Below are positions 1-5,643 of a DNA stretch of 6,093 nucleotides, one piece after another. The stretch spans positions 1-6,093 of the forward strand of contig JAKCCP010000222.1 of assembly GCA_021841985.1 (NCBI GenBank), given 5' to 3'. The notes under the pieces are model-generated. The model saw only the letters and a program-made list of their open reading frames with translations. It had not been told where the DNA came from and searched no databases. Position 1 is the first letter of the stretch. Each line of letters begins with the position of its first letter. Position numbers and translations under genes: made by a program. This DNA is from Pseudomonadota bacterium. GTDB lineage: Bacteria; Pseudomonadota; Alphaproteobacteria; Acetobacterales; Acetobacteraceae.

Positions 1-371
1 TCGTCGCGCGGCTCGCGGCGGCGGGTGGTGTGGATGATGCCGCCTTCGCCCGCGCGCGGGCCGAGCGCCTTCATCGCGCCGGGCGCTCGCGCCGGGCGAT
101 CGCCGCCCATCTCGCCGCCCGCGGCGTCGCCGCCGAAACCGCGCGCGCGGCCCTCCCCGATGATCCGGAGAGCGAACTCGCCGCGGCGCTGGCGCTGGCC
201 CGCCGCCGCCGTCTCGGCCCCTTCCGCGCCGACCCGGCGCCGGCGCCGGATCGTGACCTCGCGGTGCTGGCGCGGGCGGGATTTTCCCGGGCCATCGCCG
301 AACAGGCGCTGACGATGAGCCCGGAGGCGGCACTCGCCCTGGTGCTGCGGTTCCGGCGCGGCGGCGCGTGA
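1..371 (+). CDS. recX: RecX family regulatory protein, 3' part (5' end outside window)
   Basis: RecX-family proteins bind RecA in the cytoplasm and modulate its filament formation and recombinase/coprotease activity in recombination and the SOS response. The reading frame is open from base 3, with no start in the window, and stops with TGA at 369-371, leaving about 122 residues of a family usually 150-200 long. The visible part has the family's helical three-helix repeats. The first has a VDDAAFARARAERL block followed by GRSRRAIAAHLAARGV. The next has an RRRRLGPFR segment typical of alphaproteobacterial members, and a last helix pair contains LARAGFSRAIAEQAL. The ATG at 30 is internal, because conserved sequence continues upstream of it. 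The stop overlaps the GTG start of azlC by four bases, implying translational coupling to a transporter pair with no obvious link to RecA. Assignment is from motif recognition only; the missing N-terminus leaves some uncertainty. Confidence 0.82.
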   Translation, partial: VARLAAAGGVDDAAFARARAERLHRAGRSRRAIAAHLAARGVAAETARAALPDDPESELAAALALARRRRLGPFRADPAPAPDRDLAVLARAGFSRAIAEQALTMSPEAALALVLRFRRGGA

Positions 372-1069
372 GCGCCCCGAGCTTTACCGCCGCCGGGTTT
401 TTGCGCGGCGCCCGGCGCAGCCTCGCGGTCGCGGCAGGGCTCGCGCCGTTCGGCCTCGTGGTCGGCGTGCTCGCCGCCGGCAAGGGGCTCTCGCTGGCCG
501 AGACCGGGCTGATGAGCGGCCTCGTTTTCGCCGGCGCGAGCCAGATCCTCGCCCTCGATCTCTGGACCCATCCGGCGCCGGTGCTCGCCGCGAGTTTTGC
601 CGCCTTCGCCGTCAATCTCCGCATGGCGCTGATGGGGCCGGCCCTCGCCCCCTGGCTGGAGCGGCTTGCGGGCTGGCGGCTTTGGGGCAATCTCTTTCTG
701 CTCGTCGATCATGGCTTCGCGCTCGCCATCGCCGAGGGCCGCCGGGGCGAGCGCGATGGCGGATTTCTGTTCGGCGCCGGTTTCGCGCTCTGGTGCGCCT
801 GGCTCGCTTGCAGCCTCGCCGGGCATCTGCTCGGCACCACGCTCCACCCGCCGCGCGGCCATCCGCTGTTTTTCGCCGCCCTCGCCGCCTTCGTCAGCCT
901 CCTCGTGCCGCTCTGGCGCGGCCGGCACGATGCCCTGCCCTGGCTCGCCGCCGCCGCCGTGGCGCTGCCGGTCGCGCGACTCGCCCCGCACGGCGCCTGG
1001 CACGTGCTGGCCGCGGCGCTCGCCGGCGGCCTGGTCGGCGCGGGGCTCGAAACCCGGCGGGGGCGATGA
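368..1069 (+). CDS. azlC: AzlC family branched-chain amino acid export permease, large subunit
   Basis: This is the large membrane subunit of the AzlCD (LIV-E type) exporter, which in characterised members expels branched-chain amino acids or their analogues across the inner membrane. The 233-residue length is normal for the family. Visible hallmarks are a short N-terminal stretch ending in a basic pair, then GLAPFGLVVGVLA (24-36), the conserved MSGLVFAGASQ block (49-59), and NLRMALMG (83-90), which corresponds to the NLRxxLM motif of the family. Several further hydrophobic helices follow, separated by Arg-rich loops. The GTG start at 368 is chosen because it overlaps the recX stop (GTGA) and gives a full-length protein; the next in-frame Met lies inside the first conserved block. 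No clear Shine-Dalgarno sequence is seen, consistent with coupled translation. The stop overlaps the azlD ATG. The family is confident; the exact substrate is inferred from the family and could be another small amino acid. Confidence 0.9.
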   Translation: MSAPSFTAAGFLRGARRSLAVAAGLAPFGLVVGVLAAGKGLSLAETGLMSGLVFAGASQILALDLWTHPAPVLAASFAAFAVNLRMALMGPALAPWLERLAGWRLWGNLFLLVDHGFALAIAEGRRGERDGGFLFGAGFALWCAWLACSLAGHLLGTTLHPPRGHPLFFAALAAFVSLLVPLWRGRHDALPWLAAAAVALPVARLAPHGAWHVLAAALAGGLVGAGLETRRGR

Positions 1070-1365
1070 TCGAGGCGAGCAATCTGGCGGCGATCCTCGG
1101 CATGGCGCTCGCGACGCTCGCCTGCCGTGCCGGCGGCTATTTCCTGTTCCGTGCCCTGCGCCCGACCCCCTTTCTGCGCGCCATGCTCGGCTATGTGCCG
1201 GGGGCGCTGTTCGTCGGCTATGTCGCGCCGGCGCTGGCGGCGGGCGGGATCAAGGAATGGGTGGGGGCCGCGGCGACGCTGATCACCGTTCGGGTCTCCG
1301 GCAATATCGCGATCGGCATCGCCGCCGGCACGGCGAGCGCCTGGCTGGTCTGGCTCGCGCGATGA
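1066..1365 (+). CDS. azlD: AzlD family branched-chain amino acid export permease, small subunit
   Basis: This is the small partner of AzlC; the two are nearly always adjacent, and both are required for export in characterised systems such as YgaZH and BrnFE. The 99-residue protein is almost entirely hydrophobic, with about four membrane segments. It shows the family's TLACRAGGY motif (T17, R21, G24) in the first helix, and the LGYVPGALFVGY block (41-52), where the proline and small residues are characteristic. A final glycine/alanine-rich helix ends in WLVWLAR. The ATG at 1066 overlaps the azlC stop (ATGA, 1066-1069). The TGA at 1363-1365 overlaps the first possible start of the MFS gene, and that overlap context has been copied by a 27-bp repeat just downstream. 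The family call is strong because of the motif together with the AzlC neighbour. Confidence 0.9.
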   Translation: MIEASNLAAILGMALATLACRAGGYFLFRALRPTPFLRAMLGYVPGALFVGYVAPALAAGGIKEWVGAAATLITVRVSGNIAIGIAAGTASAWLVWLAR

Positions 1366-1442
1366 CGCCCAGAACGCGCCGCCGCGCGATGACGCCCAGA
1401 ACGCGCCGCCGCGCGATGACGCCCGAGACCCGCGCCGCCGCG
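1362..1442 (+). repeat. 27-bp direct repeat, three copies, at the MFS start codon
   Basis: Bases 1362-1388 and 1389-1415 are identical 27-mers that begin ATGACGCCC. A third, diverged copy begins at 1416 with the same nine bases and then changes (MTPRTRRRA twice, then MTPETRAAA). The six bases CGCGCG before each of the first two ATGs are also shared. The period is a multiple of three, so the frame stays open and the repeat adds nine residues per copy. Each copy recreates the ATGA stop/start context found at the azlD end. Confidence 0.92.
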
Positions 1443-2567
1443 CGGCTGATGCTGGCCGGGGCCAGCGCCACGTTTCTTGGCGTCGGCATGCAGCGCTTCG
1501 CCTATTCGCTGTTGCTGCCGGCGATGATCGGGGCAAACTGGCTCGGCCCCGGCGCGGCGGGGGCGCTGGGGGCGGCCAATCTCGGCGGCTATCTCGTCGG
1601 CGCCCTGCTCGGCCCGCTGCTCGGCCAGCGCCTCGGCCTCATCGCCGCGCTCCGCGCCTCGATGCTGCTGGCCGCCGCCTGTTTCGCGCTCTGCGCGGTC
1701 AAGGGCGGGTTCCTCTGGTTCCTGGTCTGGCGCATTCTCGCCGGCGCCGCGGGCGGGACGCTCATGGTGCTGGCGGGGCCCGCGGTTCAGGCGGCGATCG
1801 CGCCGCGCTGGCGGGGACTGGCGGCCGGCCTCACCTTCACGGGCGTTGGCAGCGGCATCGTCTTCGGCGCGCTGGTGGTGCCGTTTCTGCTGCGCGACGG
1901 GCTTGCCGCCACCTGGCTCGCGCTCGCCATGGCGGGGCTTTTCGTCACCGCCGCCGCGTGGCGGTTGTGGCCCGCCACCGCGCCGGTCGCGCGCCGGTCG
2001 CTGTTTGCCGGGCTGCGCCATCCCGCGTCGCTGCGCCTGATCGCCGCCTACGCCATGGCCGCCATCGCCGCGACGCCGCATATGCTGTGGTGGCCCGATT
2101 TCATCACCCGCGGCCTCGCCCGGGGGAGTGCCGCCGGCAGCGCGTTCTGGCTGCTGTTTGGCGTGAGCGCCGCCGCCGGCCCGGCGCTGTGCGGCCGCCT
2201 CGCCGATCTTCTCGGCTTGCGCCGGGCGCTCGCGCTCGCCCTGCTCGCCCAGGTGATCGACACCGCGCTGCCGCTGCTTTGGCACGCGAGCGCGGCCTTG
2301 GCGGTCTCCACGATCCTTGCCGGGGCGACCGCGACCGGGGTTTCAGGGCTGTTCCTGCTCCGCACCCGCAGCGTCGGCGGCGAGGCGGCGCCTGCTCTCT
2401 GGAGCCTCGCGACGGCGGCCTACGGCGCGGCACAAACCGCGATCGGGTTCCTGCTCGCCTGGCTCTATGCCACGACAGGCAGCCATTTACCGCTGTTCGC
2501 GATCGGCCTCGCCGGCGCGGTGCTGACCTTGCCGCTCGCCGACGTCACCCCTCGACGCAAGATCTGA
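1362..2567 (+). CDS. MFS transporter, YbfB/YjiJ family
   Basis: This is a 401-residue inner-membrane permease of the major facilitator superfamily, predicted to have 12 transmembrane helices. The first helix contains GMQRFAYSLLLPAMI (42-56), which matches the GxGRFAYxPLLPxM signature of the YbfB/YjiJ group. The second contains AANLGGYLVGALLGP (71-85), with the Asn-Leu-Gly-Gly-Tyr-Leu pattern of the same group. A central basic loop separates the two six-helix halves. The substrate is not known for this group; export of a small molecule or amino acid is a guess supported only by the azlCD neighbours. Three in-frame ATGs at 1362, 1389 and 1416 begin copies of a repeat. The first overlaps the azlD stop and is used here. 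The third starts immediately before normal family-like sequence and may be the ancestral start. No Shine-Dalgarno sequence precedes any of them, so coupling to azlD is likely. The extra residues are Arg-rich and would lie on the cytoplasmic side. Confidence 0.85.
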   Translation: MTPRTRRRAMTPRTRRRAMTPETRAAARLMLAGASATFLGVGMQRFAYSLLLPAMIGANWLGPGAAGALGAANLGGYLVGALLGPLLGQRLGLIAALRASMLLAAACFALCAVKGGFLWFLVWRILAGAAGGTLMVLAGPAVQAAIAPRWRGLAAGLTFTGVGSGIVFGALVVPFLLRDGLAATWLALAMAGLFVTAAAWRLWPATAPVARRSLFAGLRHPASLRLIAAYAMAAIAATPHMLWWPDFITRGLARGSAAGSAFWLLFGVSAAAGPALCGRLADLLGLRRALALALLAQVIDTALPLLWHASAALAVSTILAGATATGVSGLFLLRTRSVGGEAAPALWSLATAAYGAAQTAIGFLLAWLYATTGSHLPLFAIGLAGAVLTLPLADVTPRRKI

Positions 2568-2612
2568 AGTTTACTTTCTCCCCACGGGAGCGGCCGCTTT
2601 CGGCTGGTCATG

Positions 2613-2638
2613 AAAAAGGGGGTGTTACCCCCCTTTTT
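2613..2638. terminator. Bidirectional rho-independent terminator between the MFS gene and petC
   Basis: A perfect 10-bp inverted repeat (AAAAAGGGGG / CCCCCTTTTT) surrounds a six-base loop, TGTTAC. The GC stem followed by a T run appears on both strands, so it can end transcription of the plus-strand transporter unit (stop at 2567, 45 bases upstream) and of the minus-strand pet operon (stop at 2663, 24 bases away). It is the most AT-structured stretch between the two convergent units, and nothing else of note is seen between them. Confidence 0.9.
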
Positions 2639-2662
2639 GCAGCCCCGCGCGCTTGGCCCGGA

Positions 2663-3490
2663 TCAGTGGAGATCAGACCACACCCGGCGCTTGACCGCAT
2701 AGGTCACGCCGGTCAGGAAAATCAGGAACAGGATCACGCGGACGCCGGTCTGCTTGCGCTCCTCCATCTCCGGATTGGCCGCCCAGGTGAGGAAGGTGAC
2801 GACATCCTTGGCCTCCTGATCGAGCGTCGGCTTCACGCCATCGGTATATTGCACCGAGCCTTCCTGCAGCGGCTGTGGCATCGCGATCTGATGGCCGGGG
2901 AAATAGGTATTGTAGTTCATCCCCGACATCAGCTTCACGCCGGGCGGCGGGTCGGCATAGCCGGTGAGGATGGCGTAGAGATAATCGGCGCCGCCCTCGC
3001 GCGCGAGTTCGAGCACCGATTGGTCGGGCGGCAGGGCGCCGCCATTGGCCGCGCGCGCCGCCTGTTCATTGGGGAACGGCGCCTTGAAGTGATCGGAGGG
3101 TTTGCCCGGCCGCTCGATCGGCTGGCCTTGATCGTTCACGCCCCCGGGAACCTGAACGCTCGCGGCGATCGCCTTGATCTGATCCTCGCTGAGCCCGATG
3201 CCTTCGAGGTTGCGATAATAGAGCTGGTCCATCGAATGACAGTTCGAGCAGACCTGCTGATAGATCAGAAAGCCGCGCTGCGCCGAGGCGCGGTCATAGG
3301 TGCCGAACGGGCCGCTGAAGCTCCAATCGATATGCGGCAGCGGCGGCACCGGGATATCGACGGTGCTGATCTCGTGCGCTGGCGCCTTTGCTTCCGGCTT
3401 GTCGCCCGATTGCGCAAAGGCGGCGGGAGCCAGCATCGCGGCGCAAGCGGCGGCAGCCACGGACAGGCTGAGACGTTTCAGGCCACGCAT
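2663..3490 (-). CDS. petC: Cytochrome c1, haem subunit of the cytochrome bc1 complex
   Basis: Cytochrome c1 accepts electrons from the Rieske cluster and passes them to soluble or membrane cytochrome c on the periplasmic side. The 275-residue protein has an N-terminal signal sequence (about 1-26, basic MRGLKR, hydrophobic core, cleavage probably after AFA). Covalent haem is bound at CSNCH (81-85), with His85 as one axial ligand. Met204 in HQIAMPQPL is the expected sixth ligand. The conserved blocks ERPGKPSDHFKAPFPN, AARAANGGALPPD and GGADYLYAILTGY are all present. A single C-terminal membrane anchor spans about 249-266, followed by a basic cytoplasmic tail. The ATG at 3490 is chosen because it gives the signal peptide, has GGAG at 3499-3502 eight bases upstream, and overlaps the petB stop by one base (TGATG). 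It is the last gene of petABC. Cytochromes b and c1 are separate genes here, not a fused fbcH type. Confidence 0.96.
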   Translation of the reverse strand: MRGLKRLSLSVAAAACAAMLAPAAFAQSGDKPEAKAPAHEISTVDIPVPPLPHIDWSFSGPFGTYDRASAQRGFLIYQQVCSNCHSMDQLYYRNLEGIGLSEDQIKAIAASVQVPGGVNDQGQPIERPGKPSDHFKAPFPNEQAARAANGGALPPDQSVLELAREGGADYLYAILTGYADPPPGVKLMSGMNYNTYFPGHQIAMPQPLQEGSVQYTDGVKPTLDQEAKDVVTFLTWAANPEMEERKQTGVRVILFLIFLTGVTYAVKRRVWSDLH

Positions 3491-4755
3491 CACGCCTTCT
3501 CCATCGGCTTGGCGGTCGCACCACCGGGCATCTTGCCGCCGCCGAGCACCGGCCGGCTGATACTCTCCGGCAACGGCAAGGGCCGTTCCAGCTTGCCGAG
3601 GACCGGCAGGATGACGAGGAAGTGCAGGAAATAATAAAGGGTCGCGAGGCGGCCGATCACCACCCAGATCCCTTGTGGCCGGTGGGCGCCGACGGCGCCG
3701 AGCGCGAACACCGAGATCACCAGGAGCCAGAACAACTGGCGATAGATCGGGCGGAAGCGGGCGCTCCGCACCGGGCTGGTATCGAGCCAGGGCAATACGA
3801 ACAGCACCGCGATCGAGCCGAACATCATCATCACGCCGCCGAGCTTGTTCGGCACCGAACGCAGGATCGCGTAGAATGGCAGGAAATACCATTCCGGCAC
3901 GATCTCGGCCGGCGTTTGCAGCGGATTGGCCTGGATGTAGTTGTCGGGGCTCGCGAAGAAATTCGGCGCGAAGAACACGAGGGCGGCGAGCACGATGAAA
4001 AACACGCAGATCCCGACGCTGTCCTTGATCGTGTAGTAGGGATGGAAGGGGATGGTGTCCTGCGGCGTTTTGACCTCGATGCCGAGCGGGTTGTTCGACC
4101 CGGTGATGTGCAGCGCGACGACATGCAGGAAGACGACGCCGACGATGACGAACGGCAGCAGGTAATGCAGGCTGAAGAAGCGGTTGAGCGTCGGGTTATC
4201 GACCGCGAAGCCGCCCCAGAGCCAGGTGACGATGGATTTGCCGACCAGCGGGATCGCCGAGAACAGGTTGGTGATGACGGTCGCCCCCCAATACGACATC
4301 TGTCCCCAGGGCAGGACATAGCCCATGAACGCCGTCGCCATCATCAGCAGCAGGATGACGACGCCGAGCATCCAGAGCAATTCCCGCGGCGCCTTGTAGG
4401 AGCCGTAATAGAGGCCGCGGAAAAGATGGACGTAGACCACGATGAAGAACATCGAGGCGCCGTTCATATGGGCGTAGCGGATCAGCCAGCCCCAGTTCAC
4501 GTCGCGCATGATGCGCTCGACGCTGTCGAAGGCGAGCATCGAATTCGGCGCGTAATTCATGGCAAGGAACACGCCGGTTGCGATCATGAGCACCAGATTG
4601 ACCATCGCCAGGGCGCCGAAATTCCAGAAATAATTGAAATTCCTCGGCGTCGGGAAGGAGCCGTATTCCTTCTGCATCATGGTGAACACCGGCATCCTGG
4701 TATCGATCCAGTTGATCACCGGGTTCTTGAACTCACTCTTGTGCAGGCCGACCAT
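3490..4755 (-). CDS. petB: Cytochrome b subunit of the cytochrome bc1 complex
   Basis: This is the membrane core of ubiquinol:cytochrome c oxidoreductase, carrying haems bL and bH and both quinone sites, and driving the proton-motive Q cycle. The 421 residues match the family length. The four haem-ligand histidines are at 96 and 110 (helix B) and 197 and 211 (helix D), with the invariant 14-residue spacing within each pair. The PEWY motif of the quinol-oxidation site is at 287-290. [20 protein letters not shown] (145-164) covers the C to cd loop. Eight membrane helices can be placed at roughly 43-66, 94-113, 127-147, 196-215, 247-266, 306-322, 341-357 and 364-386. The tail after [10 protein letters not shown] is a short Gly/Pro/Lys-rich extension. 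The ATG at 4755 has GGAG nine bases upstream (4765-4768) and lies 37 bases after the petA stop. All key residues are intact. It is named petB following the Rhodobacter scheme; fbcB and cytB are synonyms. Confidence 0.98.
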   Translation of the reverse strand: MVGLHKSEFKNPVINWIDTRMPVFTMMQKEYGSFPTPRNFNYFWNFGALAMVNLVLMIATGVFLAMNYAPNSMLAFDSVERIMRDVNWGWLIRYAHMNGASMFFIVVYVHLFRGLYYGSYKAPRELLWMLGVVILLLMMATAFMGYVLPWGQMSYWGATVITNLFSAIPLVGKSIVTWLWGGFAVDNPTLNRFFSLHYLLPFVIVGVVFLHVVALHITGSNNPLGIEVKTPQDTIPFHPYYTIKDSVGICVFFIVLAALVFFAPNFFASPDNYIQANPLQTPAEIVPEWYFLPFYAILRSVPNKLGGVMMMFGSIAVLFVLPWLDTSPVRSARFRPIYRQLFWLLVISVFALGAVGAHRPQGIWVVIGRLATLYYFLHFLVILPVLGKLERPLPLPESISRPVLGGGKMPGGATAKPMEKA

Positions 4756-4792
4756 CGCGCGCCACTCCGTTCAGGAAATCAGAAAAACCGCC

Positions 4793-5368
4793 TCAGCCGA
4801 TCTTGATTTTGGCATCATTCTCGAAGGCGTAGGGCGGCAGGTAGAGATTGAGCGGCGCCGGCCCGTGCCGCACCCGGCCCGAGGTGTCGTACTGGCTGCC
4901 ATGGCAGGGGCAGAACCAGCCCCCCCATTCGCCGCGCGGATCGGTCGGCTTGTTGCCGAGCGGGATGCAGCCGAGATGGGTGCAGATGCCGATCAGGACG
5001 ATCCATTGCGCGTGCCCGGCCTTGACGCGATCGGCGTCGGATTGCGGTTCGATCAGATCGCCGAGCTTGACGTCTTCCGCCGCCTTGATCTCGGCGGCGG
5101 TGCGATGGCGGACAAAGATCGGCTTGCCCTGCCAGAGAACGGTGATGCCGGAACCTTCGGGGATCGGCGCCAGATTGACCTCGACCGAGGAGAGCGCGAG
5201 CACGTCCTGGGACGGGTTCATGCTGTCGATCAGCGGCCAGGCGATCGCCCCGGCCCCGACCAGGGCGCCGGCGCCGGCGACCATTTTCAGGAAATCGCGC
5301 TTGGTTGCGCCGTCTCCCGGCCCGTGTCCGGCGCCAGGATGAGGGGAATGAGCGGCGGTATCGGCCAT
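4793..5368 (-). CDS. petA: Rieske iron-sulfur subunit of the cytochrome bc1 complex
   Basis: This [2Fe-2S] subunit takes the first electron from ubiquinol at the outer quinone site and carries it to cytochrome c1 by swinging its periplasmic head. The 191-residue protein has cluster ligands Cys129 and His131 in CTHLGC and Cys153 and His156 in CPCHGS. Cys134 and Cys155 form the expected disulfide. GPAPLNL (169-175) follows, as in all bc1 Rieske proteins. The N-terminus is a His/Pro/Gly-rich stretch, then TKRDFLKM and a membrane anchor at about 29-47. That layout matches the uncleaved Tat signal-anchor of the family, but with Lys-Arg instead of the twin arginine. The ATG at 5368 is supported by GAGG at 5374-5377, five bases upstream. 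It is the first gene of the petABC operon, and its leader is shared with hemF. Full length, no missing ligand. Confidence 0.97.
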   Translation of the reverse strand: MADTAAHSPHPGAGHGPGDGATKRDFLKMVAGAGALVGAGAIAWPLIDSMNPSQDVLALSSVEVNLAPIPEGSGITVLWQGKPIFVRHRTAAEIKAAEDVKLGDLIEPQSDADRVKAGHAQWIVLIGICTHLGCIPLGNKPTDPRGEWGGWFCPCHGSQYDTSGRVRHGPAPLNLYLPPYAFENDAKIKIG

Positions 5369-5507
5369 CGTTACCTCGGTCCCCGCGCCTGTCGCGGAGT
5401 TATTGCCTCACAAAACATCACACAAGTCCGGACACCCCGAGAGCATCCGGGGGTGCCTTGCAGATATGAGCCGCGCGCATATTAGGCGCGCCCATGAGCG
5501 ACTGCAA
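5369..5507 (-). promoter_or_regulatory. Candidate pet operon promoter and 5' leader
   Basis: On the minus strand, TTGCAG (5502-5507) is followed after exactly 17 bases by TAATAT (5479-5484), a sigma-70-like pair matching the consensus at 3/6 and 4/6 positions. Transcription would then start near 5472, leaving a leader of roughly 100 bases before petA. The leader contains two small inverted repeats: CACCCC/GGGGTG at 5433-5455 and CCGCG/CGCGG at 5383-5397. The second ends five bases before the Shine-Dalgarno GAGG (5374-5377) and could affect ribosome access. This is inference from spacing and composition; no transcript data are visible. Confidence 0.4.
5459..5485 (+). promoter_or_regulatory. 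Candidate hemF promoter overlapping the pet promoter
   Basis: On the plus strand, TTGCAG (5459-5464) is followed after 15 bases by TATTAG (5480-5485). The -10-like element occupies almost the same bases as the minus-strand TAATAT. The 15-base spacing is short for an unassisted sigma-70 promoter, so the site is weak or needs an activator, or is chance. No other convincing promoter lies between here and hemF. Confidence 0.25.
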
Positions 5508-5546
5508 CAGACCCCCTGATGGAGCGTCCGTCAACCCCGGCGCGGA

Positions 5547-5570
5547 GGGTGACACGGTGATTTCTCACCC
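5547..5570. promoter_or_regulatory. Inverted repeat in the petA-hemF intergenic region, possible operator or hairpin
   Basis: GGTGA (5556-5560) and TCACC (5565-5569) form a five-base inverted repeat around TTTC. A second GGGTGA lies at 5547-5552 and can pair instead with TCACCC (5565-5570). It is positioned between the candidate hemF promoter and the microsatellite, where a regulator site or a leader hairpin would sit. No known regulator box is recognised. Confidence 0.25.
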
Positions 5571-5630
5571 CGCCGCCGCCCATCGCCATCGCCATCGCCA
5601 TCGCCATCGACAGGAGCCGCCGCCGCCGCC
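5571..5630 (+). repeat. CATCGC hexanucleotide microsatellite flanked by GCC runs
   Basis: Four perfect copies of CATCGC (5581-5604) and a fifth ending in A (5605-5610) lie in the non-coding stretch upstream of hemF. A short GCC run precedes them (5572-5580) and a five-unit run, GCC repeated, follows (5616-5630). On the minus strand this reads as repeated Met-Ala codons, which explains the repetitive peptide in the spurious antisense frame. The tract sits 34 bases before the hemF ATG, inside the likely leader. Confidence 0.9.
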
Positions 5631-5643
5631 ATAACGCGGCGGC

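Noticed and set aside
71..1003. Long minus-strand open frame (310 aa) opposite recX and azlC
   Set aside because: Its product is a low-complexity Arg/Gly/Glu/Ala-rich sequence with no family features, and it lies opposite two well-supported genes. It is expected from high GC codon bias.
666..1361. Plus-strand extension of the MFS frame upstream of 1362
   Set aside because: The frame happens to be open through azlC and azlD, but the translated part is Arg/Pro/Ser-rich noise. Transporter sequence begins only after the repeated ATGs.
1218..2285. Minus-strand open frame (355 aa) opposite azlD and the MFS gene
   Set aside because: Composition is Gly/Glu/Arg/Gln-rich without any fold signature. 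It is a shadow of the real plus-strand genes.
2589..2598. Perfect 10-bp palindrome AGCGGCCGCT downstream of the MFS gene
   Set aside because: A short all-GC palindrome is expected by chance at this base composition, and it has no promoter or partner site beside it.
1958..3634. Plus-strand open frame (558 aa) crossing the MFS gene, the terminator and petC
   Set aside because: It runs through a strong terminator and antisense to petC, whose haem motifs are intact. No protein family is visible in it.
3491..3892. N-terminal extension of cytochrome c1 up to 3892
   Set aside because: The extension would overlap petB by 400 bases and would bury the clear signal peptide that begins at 3490. The start at 3490 has a good ribosome binding site.
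3622..4806. Plus-strand open frame (394 aa) antisense to petB
   Set aside because: The His/Asp/Glu/Arg-rich product mirrors the hydrophobic codons of cytochrome b on the other strand. It is not a gene.
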